Shown here piece by piece: positions 36,966 through 45,587 of a stretch of DNA of 64,000 nucleotides. Within the stretch, counting starts at the first letter, position 1, and each line of letters starts with the position of its first letter. The notes under the pieces were generated by a model. That model did no database searches, was not told where the DNA came from, and saw only the letters and a list, made by a program, of their open reading frames with translations. The translations under genes and the position numbers were made by a program. This stretch comes from CBDBJR01 sp965206445 (GTDB lineage Bacteria; Pseudomonadota; Gammaproteobacteria; Arenicellales; Poriferihabitantaceae), in contig CBDBJR010000002.1 of assembly GCA_965206445.1 (NCBI GenBank), positions 2,356,001 to 2,420,000 of the forward strand, in the 5' to 3' direction.

Positions 36966-38297
36966 TTAGAGTTTGCGCTCCGTCGGCGCGTCCGCTTCTG
37001 CTTGATCCAGTTTTTCAATTTCACCGCTGGCCACCGCTTCGACATAGTCTCCGGCATCCGGCGCAACCAGCTCCGCGATCGGCGTGCCGATCTGACCGGC
37101 GGCAATCACCGGGCCCTGATCGTCGATATCGACCGCGGCGCGCCGCCTCATCCGATACAGCGTAAAAAACAGCATCAACACGAATATCGCCGCCAGGCTG
37201 ACAAAGTAAAAATCGGTACCCAGTCGCGTCATCAGCATCGACGTGAGTATCGGCCCGGCGCTCAGGCCAATCCCGGCCGCCATCACCAGACTGCCGCTGG
37301 CGGCGACAATCTGCTCCGGCTGGAGGCGATCATTGGCGTAGGCGATGCAGACCGAATACATCGGCATCGCCGCCCCGCCAAGCAGTAATATACACCATAA
37401 ATACAGCCGATTGCCCACCTCCAGAAACACGATCACCAGACACATCACCATCGCGAATGCGGCCATTGCCGAAATCATTTTGCGCCGATCGATACGGTCG
37501 GAGATGAACCCAATCGGCCACTGAAACAGCAGCCCGCCGGCCAGAAAAGCCGCCATGAACAGCGAAATCCTTTCGGTCGAAAAGCCTTTCTGCGCGGCGT
37601 AAACCGCGCCCAGGCCAAAAATAGTGCCGTGCGCCATGCCGGTGAGGGTGTTGCTGATCACCGCCAGCGGTGAGGCGGCAAACAGCGCGCGCAAATTCAT
37701 CGTGCCGGAAAATTCAAACGCCGGTGCCGGCCGCGCCGTCAGCAGCATCGGAATCAATCCAAACGAGACGACAATCGATACCAGAACGAACAAATCCACT
37801 TGCCTGGGGTCGGCCAGATTCAGCAAAAACTGCCCCAGGCCCATGCCCAGCGTCGTGACCACCATGTAAATCGACAGGATTTTGCCGCGCGTCTCGTTGC
37901 TGGCGCGGTCGTTCAGCCAGCTTTCCGAGACCACAAACAAGCCGGCATAGCTGATGCCGGTCACCAGCCGCATAACGAACCACGTCCCCGGATGAATCAG
38001 GATGCTGTGCACCAGAATCGCGATCGACGCGGCCGATGCCAGCGCACCGAATACGCGAATGTGGCCAACCCGCGACACCAGCCGTGGCGCCAGCATCGAG
38101 CCGATGAAAATGCCGATGAAATAGCCCGACATCATCACCCCGGTGGCCAGCGTGGAAAACCCCTCCAGGGTTGCGCGCAGCCCGAGCAGCGTGCCCTGCA
38201 GGCCGTTGCCAAGCATGATAAAACCGACGCCGACAAACAGCGGCCAGGCGGCGCGCACATCGAACCAGATGCCGGGCTGCTGCGATTTATCGGTCAT
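36966..38297 (-). CDS. MFS transporter (YcaD/nitrate-sugar type)
   Basis: Major facilitator, 443 residues from ATG 38297, about 12 helices. Segments such as LFVGVGFIMLGNGLQGTLLG, MMSGYFIGIFIGSMLAPRLV and ESWLNDRASNETRGKILSIY match the YcaD-type group. The C-terminal tail is long and acidic. It is likely the transporter for the compound handled by the cupin/aminotransferase genes 58 bp downstream, but import versus export is not clear. Confidence 0.88.
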   Translation of the reverse strand: MTDKSQQPGIWFDVRAAWPLFVGVGFIMLGNGLQGTLLGLRATLEGFSTLATGVMMSGYFIGIFIGSMLAPRLVSRVGHIRVFGALASAASIAILVHSILIHPGTWFVMRLVTGISYAGLFVVSESWLNDRASNETRGKILSIYMVVTTLGMGLGQFLLNLADPRQVDLFVLVSIVVSFGLIPMLLTARPAPAFEFSGTMNLRALFAASPLAVISNTLTGMAHGTIFGLGAVYAAQKGFSTERISLFMAAFLAGGLLFQWPIGFISDRIDRRKMISAMAAFAMVMCLVIVFLEVGNRLYLWCILLLGGAAMPMYSVCIAYANDRLQPEQIVAASGSLVMAAGIGLSAGPILTSMLMTRLGTDFYFVSLAAIFVLMLFFTLYRMRRRAAVDIDDQGPVIAAGQIGTPIAELVAPDAGDYVEAVASGEIEKLDQAEADAPTERKL

Positions 38298-38535
38298 CGG
38301 AGCCGCTCGATACCGCCGCCGGCCCGCCACGCCGGTGCGCGTGATTGACCCGTCTGACCCGGCTATGGGCCGGCAGCGCAGCATACCTGTGTTTGTCGTT
38401 TACGCCTCGAATCGCTTCAGCCTGCATCTGCCCGCCTGCCCGGTGGAAAAGTTTTTGTCGCCCATAACCGCCCGCGTATTGTACTCTTAGCAGCCGTCAA
38501 TTGAATATTTTGCGCGCACTACCGGCGCGGCGATC

Positions 38536-39858
38536 ATGCCCAGCCAACCCTTCGATACCGCCGCCGGCCACAAACAAGTCTGGCTGCTGGCCGGGCCGTT
38601 AATCCTGTCGAATATCTCCGTGCCGCTGGTCGGCATAGTCGATACCGCGGTGGTCGGGCGGCTGGGCAATGCCGATGCGATCGGCGCGATTGCGCTGGGC
38701 GGTTTGATCTTCAGCTTCCTGTATTGGGGCCTGGGCTTCCTGCGCATGGGCACCACCGGGTTGATTGCCCGGGCGGTCGGCGCCAACGACGCCGCCGAAA
38801 TACGACATACGCTGCTGCGGGCGCTGTTGCTGGCGCTCTGCCTGGCCGGCGTCATCCTGCTGCTGCACGGCCCGATCATTCGCTTCGCGCTGTTCTGCCT
38901 GCAAGCCGACAGCAGTATCGAATCACGGACCCGCGTGTACGCCTCGATTCGCATCTTCAGCGCCCCGGCAACCCTGTGTCTGTATGTGTTCACCGGCCTG
39001 TTCATCGGCCGCCACCAGGCCGGGCTGGCGCTGCTGCTGCAACTGATTCTCAACCTGACCAACATCGTATTGGACCTGGTGTTCGTGGTCGGGCTGGGGT
39101 TTGCCGTCGCCGGTGTCGCCTGGGCCTCGCTGATTGCCGAATATCTGGCCGCAGTGGTCGGGTTTTTCCTGCTGCGCCGGCCGCTGCGCACCGCTTTGGA
39201 CACCGACTGGCGGCCGATTTTCGATCGCCGTGCGCTGCTCGAGATGATGCGCAGCAATCGCCATCTGTTTGTGCGCACGCTGTGCCTGATTTTCTCCTTT
39301 GCCTGCTTTACCGCGCTGGGCGCCCGCTACGGCGCGACGATTCTCGCGGCCAACGCGATACTGATGCATTTTATGACCATGGCGGCGTATGCGCTCGACG
39401 GCTTCGCGCACGCGGCGGAGGCCCTGGCCGGCAGTGCATACGGCGCCCAAAACCGGCGGCATTTTATCGGCAATGTCAAAATTACCAGCCAATGGGCGCT
39501 GGCAAGCGGGCTGGCCATTACGCTGATTTATGCGCTGTTCGGCGGCAGTATGCTGCACCTGTTCACCGACCTGCCGGAGGTGCTGGACACGGCGCGGCGG
39601 TATTTGCCGTGGGTCATCGCCGCGCCGCTGGTGTCGGTCGCCAGCTATCAGCTGGATGGCATCTACATCGGCAGCGGTCAGACCGGGCGGATGCAAAATG
39701 CGATGCTGGCATCGACCGGTTTGTACCTGCTCGGGCTGTATCTGCTGCTGCCGTGGTTCGACAACCACGGCCTGTATCTGAGTCTGATGCTGTTTATGCT
39801 GCTGCGGGCCGCGACCCTGCTGTATTATTTTCCGCGCATCCTGCATCGATTGCCGTAA
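38536..39858 (+). CDS. MATE family efflux transporter (DinF-like)
   Basis: Cation-coupled multidrug exporter of the MATE/DinF group, 440 residues, about 12 helices in two homologous halves. LLAGPLILSNISVPLVGIVDTAVVG, the usual N-terminal MATE start, is followed by GFLRMGTTGLIARAVGAND. The second half has YALDGFAHAAEALAGSAYG. ATG 38536. It is convergent with the Bcr/CflA gene and divergent from the MFS gene. Confidence 0.93.
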   Translation: MPSQPFDTAAGHKQVWLLAGPLILSNISVPLVGIVDTAVVGRLGNADAIGAIALGGLIFSFLYWGLGFLRMGTTGLIARAVGANDAAEIRHTLLRALLLALCLAGVILLLHGPIIRFALFCLQADSSIESRTRVYASIRIFSAPATLCLYVFTGLFIGRHQAGLALLLQLILNLTNIVLDLVFVVGLGFAVAGVAWASLIAEYLAAVVGFFLLRRPLRTALDTDWRPIFDRRALLEMMRSNRHLFVRTLCLIFSFACFTALGARYGATILAANAILMHFMTMAAYALDGFAHAAEALAGSAYGAQNRRHFIGNVKITSQWALASGLAITLIYALFGGSMLHLFTDLPEVLDTARRYLPWVIAAPLVSVASYQLDGIYIGSGQTGRMQNAMLASTGLYLLGLYLLLPWFDNHGLYLSLMLFMLLRAATLLYYFPRILHRLP

Positions 39859-39896
39859 ACCCCGCTCGCTGTGCGCCGGCGGGCCGGCAGCCGCCC

Positions 39897-41117
39897 TCAG
39901 CCGGGCGATATTCCCTGCGCCTGCCGCGGCGCCACGCCGCCGGTGCAGACGATCAACAGCAGCGAGCCGGCGCTGAGTACGGCAAAGGCGCCGACCAGCG
40001 GAATCACACTGTGGTTATACAGCTGCCCGATGACGTAGCCCAGCCCCAGCGCCAGCAGCGTGGTCACGCTGCCGATCAGCGCGGCGGCCATGCCGGCAAT
40101 CTCGCCCAGCGGCTCCATCGCCAGCGCATTGAAGTTGCTGAACAGGATGCCAATGGCGAAAAAACAAACCAGCATATAGGCCATAAACCCCCACAACGGC
40201 GGCGGCTGCACCCAGCAATACAGCAAAAAGCCGAGCGACAGCCCGCTCATCGTCGTCAGCGCGCACAGGCACAAAAAGCGCAGGCCAAACCGCCCCACCA
40301 GGCGCGAGTTAAAGTAGGAGGAAAAACCGATCGCAAAGGCCAGCACCGCGAAGTACAACGCGAACCGATCGCCGAGCGCATAGCGCTCCTGCAAAATCTG
40401 CTGGCTCGAATTCAAATAACCCACAAAGGCGCCGAATACCAGCCCGCCCGCCAGGGTATACACCTGCGTTTGCCGGGTGCCGACCGCGCGGACAAACGCC
40501 GTGTACATCCCCCGCCACGACAGCCGACTGCGGTCACAGCAGCGCAGGGTTTCCGGCTGCCGCAGGCCAAGCCAGACCAGCGTGAACAGCGCCAGCCCGA
40601 CAAACAGCCAGAAGATCATGCGCCAGTGGGCAACCAGCAAAATCAACTGCCCGACCCCCGGCGCCAGCGCCGGCACCAGGATAAACACCATCATCACCAG
40701 CGACATGATGCGCGCCATTTCCGACCCCGCCGAGCGGTCGCGTATCATCGCCACGCTCAGCGTCCGCGGCCCGGCCGCACCCAGCCCCTGCAAGAACCGG
40801 CCGAACAGCATGACCGTGAAGTTTTGCGCGACCACCGAGATCAGGCTGCCGCCGGCAAACAGCACCAAACCGACCATCATCGGCGCCTTTCTGCCGACCG
40901 AATCCGACACCGGGCCATAGATCAACTGACCGGCGGCGAGGCCCAGAAACACCATCGTAATGACCAGTTGCCGATCGTTCTCATCGGCCACGCCGAGATC
41001 GAAAGCCATCAGCGCCAGCGCCGGCAGCATCGCGTCAATCGACAGCGCCACCATCGACATGGCGACCGCCATCAGCAGAATGAATTCATTTGAACCGGTG
41101 GATGATTTTTTCGTCAT
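39897..41117 (-). CDS. Bcr/CflA family multidrug MFS transporter
   Basis: Drug:proton antiporter with about 12 helices, 406 residues. Diagnostic motifs are SIDAMLPALALMAFDLGV, GLAAGQLIYGPVSDSVGRKAP (motif A) and FGRFLQGLGAAGPRTLSVAMIRD, as in Bcr/CflA. The substrate range is unknown. ATG 41117. Confidence 0.93.
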   Translation of the reverse strand: MTKKSSTGSNEFILLMAVAMSMVALSIDAMLPALALMAFDLGVADENDRQLVITMVFLGLAAGQLIYGPVSDSVGRKAPMMVGLVLFAGGSLISVVAQNFTVMLFGRFLQGLGAAGPRTLSVAMIRDRSAGSEMARIMSLVMMVFILVPALAPGVGQLILLVAHWRMIFWLFVGLALFTLVWLGLRQPETLRCCDRSRLSWRGMYTAFVRAVGTRQTQVYTLAGGLVFGAFVGYLNSSQQILQERYALGDRFALYFAVLAFAIGFSSYFNSRLVGRFGLRFLCLCALTTMSGLSLGFLLYCWVQPPPLWGFMAYMLVCFFAIGILFSNFNALAMEPLGEIAGMAAALIGSVTTLLALGLGYVIGQLYNHSVIPLVGAFAVLSAGSLLLIVCTGGVAPRQAQGISPG

Positions 41118-41173
41118 ATCGCTCTATTCGTCCGTATCGGCGGCTGTTGCCGGCGTGGTCGGCGGTTGTGGTC

Positions 41174-41212
41174 GCCAATCGTAATCGCCAATCGTAATCG
41201 CCAATCGTAATC
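41174..41212. repeat. Three 13-bp direct repeats
   Basis: The unit GCCAATCGTAATC occurs three times head to tail in the 250-bp gap upstream of the Bcr/CflA gene and downstream of the carboxylesterase gene. It could be an operator array or slippage product. Confidence 0.85.
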
Positions 41213-41367
41213 GAATCACCCTCTTCAGGCGGCCCGGATTGGGTTCGGCGCCCGGCAATCGCGGGAAGTCGGGTGTCGCCGCGCCCACAGCCGACACCCC
41301 CGCCATTCGATGGCGTGCGCATTGATGCCCGCAGCGGCCACGTGCCGGCCCGCCGGCGGCGAACCGA

Positions 41368-42054
41368 TCAAGCCAGTTGCCGCCGAATAAAATCGGCCAC
41401 CGCGGCTATCTCCCGGGCGTCGACGCCGTGCTCAATCGGGTAAGACTGCCACTGTACGGCGTACTGCAGGCCGCGCAACACCGCGACACTGCGCTCGGCC
41501 AATGCGACGGGAATCACCGCATCCTGCGCCCCATGGGCGACAAAAATCGGCAGCTCGAGATTGGCCGCGCTGCGCTCGGTTTCCGTCTCCGCCGCAAACG
41601 GCAGATACGCCGACAGCACCACCACGCCGGCCAGCGGCTGAACATGGCGCAGCGCCGTATACAATGCCACCGCGCCGCCCTGAGAAAACCCCGCCAGCAC
41701 AATCCGCCGAGCGGCAATCCCGCGCTGCATCTCCTGCGCGATCAAGTGATTGACCAGCCCGGCAGACTGCTCGAGCCCGGCGCGGTCGTGCTCATGCTCG
41801 CGGTCAAACGACAGGGTCGCAATATCATACCAACTGCGCATCCGCATCCCGCCATTGACCGTCACCGGCTGCACCGGCGCGTGCGGAAAAACAAAGCGCA
41901 CTGCCGGCGCAGCGGGCAGCTGCAGCTGCGGCACCAACGGCTCGAAATCATGCCCATCGGCCCCCAGCCCATGCAGCCAGATCACCGCCGCCGTCGGCGC
42001 GATGCCGGTCTGGCGTTCGATATAGTCTATCGGGCAGTCTGATTGAATGGTCAA
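41368..42054 (-). CDS. Carboxylesterase (alpha/beta hydrolase, phospholipase/carboxylesterase family)
   Basis: Cytoplasmic esterase of the carboxylesterase II/YpfH group, 228 residues. AAVIWLHGLGADGHDFEPLVP forms the oxyanion region, the nucleophile is in VLAGFSQGGAVALYTAL, Asp lies in PIFVAHGAQDAVIPV, and His in YPIEHGVDAREI. Start appears to be TTG at 42054, as no upstream ATG keeps the frame. Confidence 0.92.
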   Translation of the reverse strand: MTIQSDCPIDYIERQTGIAPTAAVIWLHGLGADGHDFEPLVPQLQLPAAPAVRFVFPHAPVQPVTVNGGMRMRSWYDIATLSFDREHEHDRAGLEQSAGLVNHLIAQEMQRGIAARRIVLAGFSQGGAVALYTALRHVQPLAGVVVLSAYLPFAAETETERSAANLELPIFVAHGAQDAVIPVALAERSVAVLRGLQYAVQWQSYPIEHGVDAREIAAVADFIRRQLA

Positions 42055-42353
42055 TTTGAGTGCAGCGAGTTGCGCAGCGAACCGGCCTCGGGCTTACCGC
42101 CGTGACCGAGTCGAGGCGGGAATATAGCACACACCGCCGACCACGCGGCGGCTCCCCGTGCGGCATTTTTGCCGGACGTTTCGGCTATCGCCGTAAGTTC
42201 TATATACTGTCGGCGACGGGAAAGGGCGAAACAGGCAGCACGGCAATCGAAGCAGGGTATAATTGCGCTGATACTGTTTTTCTCTACGGCATGCCGCACG
42301 ACGTGGCATCGTCATCGGGCATCAGACAGACAAAGCGGGTCAGGGTAGCGAAT
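42055..42353. other. Intergenic region upstream of the restriction-modification genes
   Basis: About 300 bp with no supported gene. It has a perfect TATAAT at 42258-42263 and TATACT at 42203-42208, either of which could be a -10 for the methyltransferase gene, although neither has a good -35. The composition shifts toward AT here. Confidence 0.4.
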
Positions 42354-43286
42354 ATGAACAGGCAACCAATCGTATTTGAAGCGCAGTTGCAGCCCACCAG
42401 GCGACGCATTGATCAACAGGCGCCGTTTGACGTGGTTTATACGCATACAAACGGGCGCCTGTATCGGGGCGACAGCCTGCTGTGGCTGCAATCGCTCGAG
42501 CAGGAAAGCGTCGATTTGATATTTGCCGACCCACCATACAATATCAACAAAGCGGACTGGGACAAATTCGAGAATCAGGAACACTATATTCACTGGTCTT
42601 TGCAATGGATCAAAGAGGCATCGAGGATATTGACCCAAAACGGCACGCTATATGTTTGCGGCTTCTCCGAGATTCTGGCCGATCTCAAACGCCCTTCGAT
42701 GGCGTATTTCAAGTCATGCAGATGGATCGTCTGGTATTACAAAAACAAAGCCAACCTGAGCAATGACTGGGGGCGCTCGCATGAGAGCCTGCTGCACCTT
42801 AGAAAGAGCAAGCGGCAGGTATTTAATGTCGACGATATTCGCATACCTTACGGCAGGCACACGCTGAAATACCCGGCCCATCCGCAAGCCGAATCAAGTC
42901 AGTATGACAACCAGAACAGCCAGGCAAAACCGCTCTGGACGCCTCACCCGAGGGGGGCAAAACCCAAAGACGTTGTAGAGGTGCCCACAACCTGCAACGG
43001 CATGGGGGAGACCACACCGCACCCGACGCAAAAACCCGAGGCGCTGCTCAGAAAATTTGTGCTTGCCTCGTCAAACGAAGGCGATGTTGTGCTCGATCCG
43101 TTTTCCGGGTCGGGAACCACGCTTGTGGTGGCCGAACAACTGGGCAGAAAGTGGCTGGGCTGTGAAACCGAGCGGGAGTATAATCAATGGGCGATCGAAA
43201 GATTGGAAAACACGCCCCGAAAATCAAAAGAGGAATGGATAGAACTCGATAAAATCGTCGAAAAAAGAAGGCATTCGATTCGATGA
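42354..43286 (+). CDS. Site-specific DNA methyltransferase (beta class, N6-adenine or N4-cytosine)
   Basis: Modification methylase, 310 residues from ATG 42354 with AGGG eight bases upstream. The catalytic motif IV is DPPYNINKADW (DPPY at 59-62), followed by the target region and then motif I near the C-terminus as VVLDPFSGSGTTLVVAEQLG, the beta-class order. HPTQKPEALLRKF is the usual motif X region. DPPY favours N6-adenine. Its stop overlaps the endonuclease start as ATGA, giving coupled expression in which the methylase is made first. Confidence 0.93.
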   Translation: MNRQPIVFEAQLQPTRRRIDQQAPFDVVYTHTNGRLYRGDSLLWLQSLEQESVDLIFADPPYNINKADWDKFENQEHYIHWSLQWIKEASRILTQNGTLYVCGFSEILADLKRPSMAYFKSCRWIVWYYKNKANLSNDWGRSHESLLHLRKSKRQVFNVDDIRIPYGRHTLKYPAHPQAESSQYDNQNSQAKPLWTPHPRGAKPKDVVEVPTTCNGMGETTPHPTQKPEALLRKFVLASSNEGDVVLDPFSGSGTTLVVAEQLGRKWLGCETEREYNQWAIERLENTPRKSKEEWIELDKIVEKRRHSIR

Positions 43287-44170
43287 ATCTGCCCCGTCTT
43301 ATCGACAATGCCTGCGATAAACAACGTTTTTCCAAACCGGGTGATTATATTCATTTTGCTTTCGATTATCTCGAATTTATAAAGACCGGATTACAAGCCG
43401 TTATTGTATCGAAAAACGAAAATAACTATCATTTTTTTCAATACGGAAAAGACGGCACCTACAATGTTACCAGGCCAATCAACTCCAATCTGATGTACAG
43501 CCTGGAGGAGTTTGAGAGCGCCGGCGAAAAATTCACACAGATAATACAAAACCTTGAACATTGCGATAACGCAGACAACAGAGAAATAATCAATAGAGTG
43601 ATTTACACCGCTCAGCAGTGTATTGGCGCAACCCTGGATGCCATGCCGGCAAATAAATCCAATACCGCCAGAAAGATAAACGGTGATCTTTTTGAGCGGT
43701 TTATCCGCTTGATCATATCCGCCCTGGGTATTGAGGTTACCGCGGGCATGATCTCTGCCCCGATTGAAACTACCGGAGAAGCCGCTTTCAACATGCATTA
43801 TCAGCACGATTTAATCATTCGCTCGGCGGCAAAAATCAAAGCAATCGGATCGGTCAAAACATCAAGCAAGGACAGAATAGACAAGATATTTATTGACAAA
43901 TTTTTATATAATAAACTGACCGAATCGAATACGCCGCACTTTGCTGTTTTCTTAAACGATGTCCAGCGAAAAGGAAAAGAGGGGAAATACGTGATTAACA
44001 CGACATTTCTCGCAAGCCGATTTAAAGGCTATACGGTTAAACTGAATCCGCTTGACGGTGTTTACTACTGCGACATTCGACCCAACATGGTTTCCGATGC
44101 AATATTGAAAGAGCATATCAAAACATTCGATCGATTTATTTTTACCGATGTCTGGAAACTGATTGCATAA
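43283..44170 (+). CDS. Putative type II restriction endonuclease
   Basis: A 295-residue protein with no family I can name, called a restriction enzyme from its place four bases into the methylase end and a PD-(D/E)XK-like site: Glu138 in GDLFERFIRLI, Asp176 in HYQHDLIIR and SVK (residues 190-192) in AIGSVKTSSKDRIDKIF, a run common in type II enzymes. The recognition site is unknown. AT content is much higher than the surrounding genes, as for many acquired R-M systems. A DNA-binding partner of another kind is less likely. Confidence 0.78.
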   Translation: MNLPRLIDNACDKQRFSKPGDYIHFAFDYLEFIKTGLQAVIVSKNENNYHFFQYGKDGTYNVTRPINSNLMYSLEEFESAGEKFTQIIQNLEHCDNADNREIINRVIYTAQQCIGATLDAMPANKSNTARKINGDLFERFIRLIISALGIEVTAGMISAPIETTGEAAFNMHYQHDLIIRSAAKIKAIGSVKTSSKDRIDKIFIDKFLYNKLTESNTPHFAVFLNDVQRKGKEGKYVINTTFLASRFKGYTVKLNPLDGVYYCDIRPNMVSDAILKEHIKTFDRFIFTDVWKLIA

Positions 44171-44201
44171 AACCGGCCAACACCGCTATCGACTCGAGCA
44201 C

Positions 44202-44762
44202 ATGACAACCGCCCTGCTGATTATTGACGTCCAACAAGCCTTCGATGATCCGGCCTGGGGCAACCGCAACAACCCGCAGGCGGAATCGAATATCGCGCTA
44301 TTGCTTGCCGAGTGGCGGCGACACCGACTGCCGATAATTCATATCCGGCATTGTTCGCAACAGCCGGGATCGCCGCTGAAATCCGACTTGCCGGGCAATG
44401 CGTTCAAACCGGAAGCGCAGCCGCTGCCGGCAGAGCAACAGTTCAGCAAGTCGGTCAACAGTGCGTTTATCGGCACCGGGCTGGAAGACTATCTACACGC
44501 ACAGCGCATCGCATCTTTGGCGGTGGTCGGGCTGACGACCGACCACTGCGTATCGACGTCGGTGCGCATGGCGGCCAATCTGGGGTTCGAGGTGACGCTG
44601 GTGGCCGATGCAACGGCGACGTTTGAGCGCCGCGGCGTTGACGGGGTGCTGTATTCGGCGGAGCAGATTCACACCGTCAATCTGGTCAGTCTGGACGGCG
44701 AGTTTTGTCGCGTTCAATCGACCGCGGCGGTGCTGGAGCGGATAACCCGGCATGCGGATTAA
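44202..44762 (+). CDS. Isochorismatase-family cysteine hydrolase
   Basis: A 186-residue amidase/hydrolase with the Asp-Lys-Cys triad: Asp9 in LLIIDVQQAF, Lys83 in QQFSKSVNSAF and Cys116 in GLTTDHCVSTSVR. Members include nicotinamidase, biuret or ureidoacrylate hydrolases and isochorismatases. The substrate is unknown. ATG 44202 is 31 bp after the restriction gene, but its composition matches the chromosome, so it probably belongs to the host. Confidence 0.92.
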   Translation: MTTALLIIDVQQAFDDPAWGNRNNPQAESNIALLLAEWRRHRLPIIHIRHCSQQPGSPLKSDLPGNAFKPEAQPLPAEQQFSKSVNSAFIGTGLEDYLHAQRIASLAVVGLTTDHCVSTSVRMAANLGFEVTLVADATATFERRGVDGVLYSAEQIHTVNLVSLDGEFCRVQSTAAVLERITRHAD

Positions 44763-44801
44763 CCGCCCACCGCAGTATCCCTTGTTTGTTTGTACTGCTA
44801 T

Positions 44802-45064
44802 CTACGGCACCACCGCGTCAGAAACACCAATACCTGAAGCCGACACAACCACAATGGCGGCTATTTTCGACAACAACTTCAGCTCCGTGTGTTCATCCAG
44901 ACATGCGGGAGCGCCTGCCCAGGCCCGCTCGGCATCGATCTCGAGTTGTTCAAGCAACGATATAACGGCGCAGTACAGGTCATGTGATTCCCGGCGTTTT
45001 GCAAGTTGAACAACCAAAACCACCCATAGACAGCCAACCCGATAGCAACTACAGGTACCACCAT
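44802..45064 (-). pseudogene. Small two-helix membrane protein, apparently frameshifted
   Basis: The ATG at 45064-45062 follows the DUF4325 stop directly (TGAATG). Its frame reads a membrane helix (VVPVVAIGLAVYGWFWLFNLQ) and then degenerates. Another frame resumes plausible protein sequence (ESHDLYCAVISLLEQLEID, and LLSKIAAIVVVSASGIGV) to the stop at 44802. One extra A in the CAAAAC run near 44999-45004 would fuse the two as ...FNLQKRRESHDL..., giving about 88 residues with two hydrophobic segments. It may be a true mutation, a base-calling error or programmed slippage. Function unknown. Confidence 0.55.
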
Positions 45065-45403
45065 TCAATTCACCGAAGTTCGAGCGGAATCAGCCCATTC
45101 GATATACTGATGCACTTCGACAACCACGGAAGGCAGCTTACGATGCACCACTACCAGTTTCGCATCCAGCTCGTCTTTAGTGAAATATTTACGCACCAGG
45201 CCGCCGAAAACCTCCTCCAAAAACGACGAGCCGTAATAATTTGATCCGCTCAGGTCGACCGTGACGTGCGCATGTCGGCGTATAGCAGGCACCAATATGT
45301 CTTCACGGAAAACTTCCGCACTGCGCTCCTTATTATCGGCGCGATAACGCCCGAAAGGGCGGGGTGTAAAGTCGTTTGCAACATCAATTGTAAAATTACT
45401 CAT
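45065..45403 (-). CDS. STAS-like DUF4325 protein
   Basis: A 112-residue DUF4325 (STAS-like) protein. HVTVDLSGSNYYGSSFLEEVFGGLVRKY is the family core, placed where anti-anti-sigma factor-like STAS folds carry their conserved Ser. A strong GGAGGT lies seven bases upstream of ATG 45403. Such proteins often pair with GHKL-type ATPases, but none is next to it here; a small membrane protein follows at once. A regulatory switch role is inferred. Confidence 0.87.
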   Translation of the reverse strand: MSNFTIDVANDFTPRPFGRYRADNKERSAEVFREDILVPAIRRHAHVTVDLSGSNYYGSSFLEEVFGGLVRKYFTKDELDAKLVVVHRKLPSVVVEVHQYIEWADSARTSVN

Positions 45404-45503
45404 TGTTTACCTCCATCTAGAGATACTGACATCCAGAGATGCCAATGGAATTCGCCCCTGGATCACGACATTCTTTGTATCATGCCTGAACGCTATAGTC
45501 TCT

Positions 45504-45533
45504 ATTATCCTTAGTCGATTTTCTGCCGCCCAA
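45504..45533 (-). promoter_or_regulatory. Candidate sigma70-type promoter for the DUF4325 operon
   Basis: On the minus strand, -35 TTGGGC (45528-45533) and -10 GATAAT (45504-45509) are 18 bp apart, about 100 bp ahead of the DUF4325 ATG. It would separate this pair from the ThDP-enzyme gene upstream. Confidence 0.4.
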
Positions 45534-45587
45534 ACCGCCGTACACACCGGCATCAAAACACCGGCATCCAGACCACTCCCGCACGCG

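Noticed and set aside
38724..41093. Long plus-strand frame spanning the MATE gene and the Bcr/CflA gene
   Set aside because: Out-of-frame reading of both real genes, rich in Arg and Gln, with no membrane helices or family motifs.
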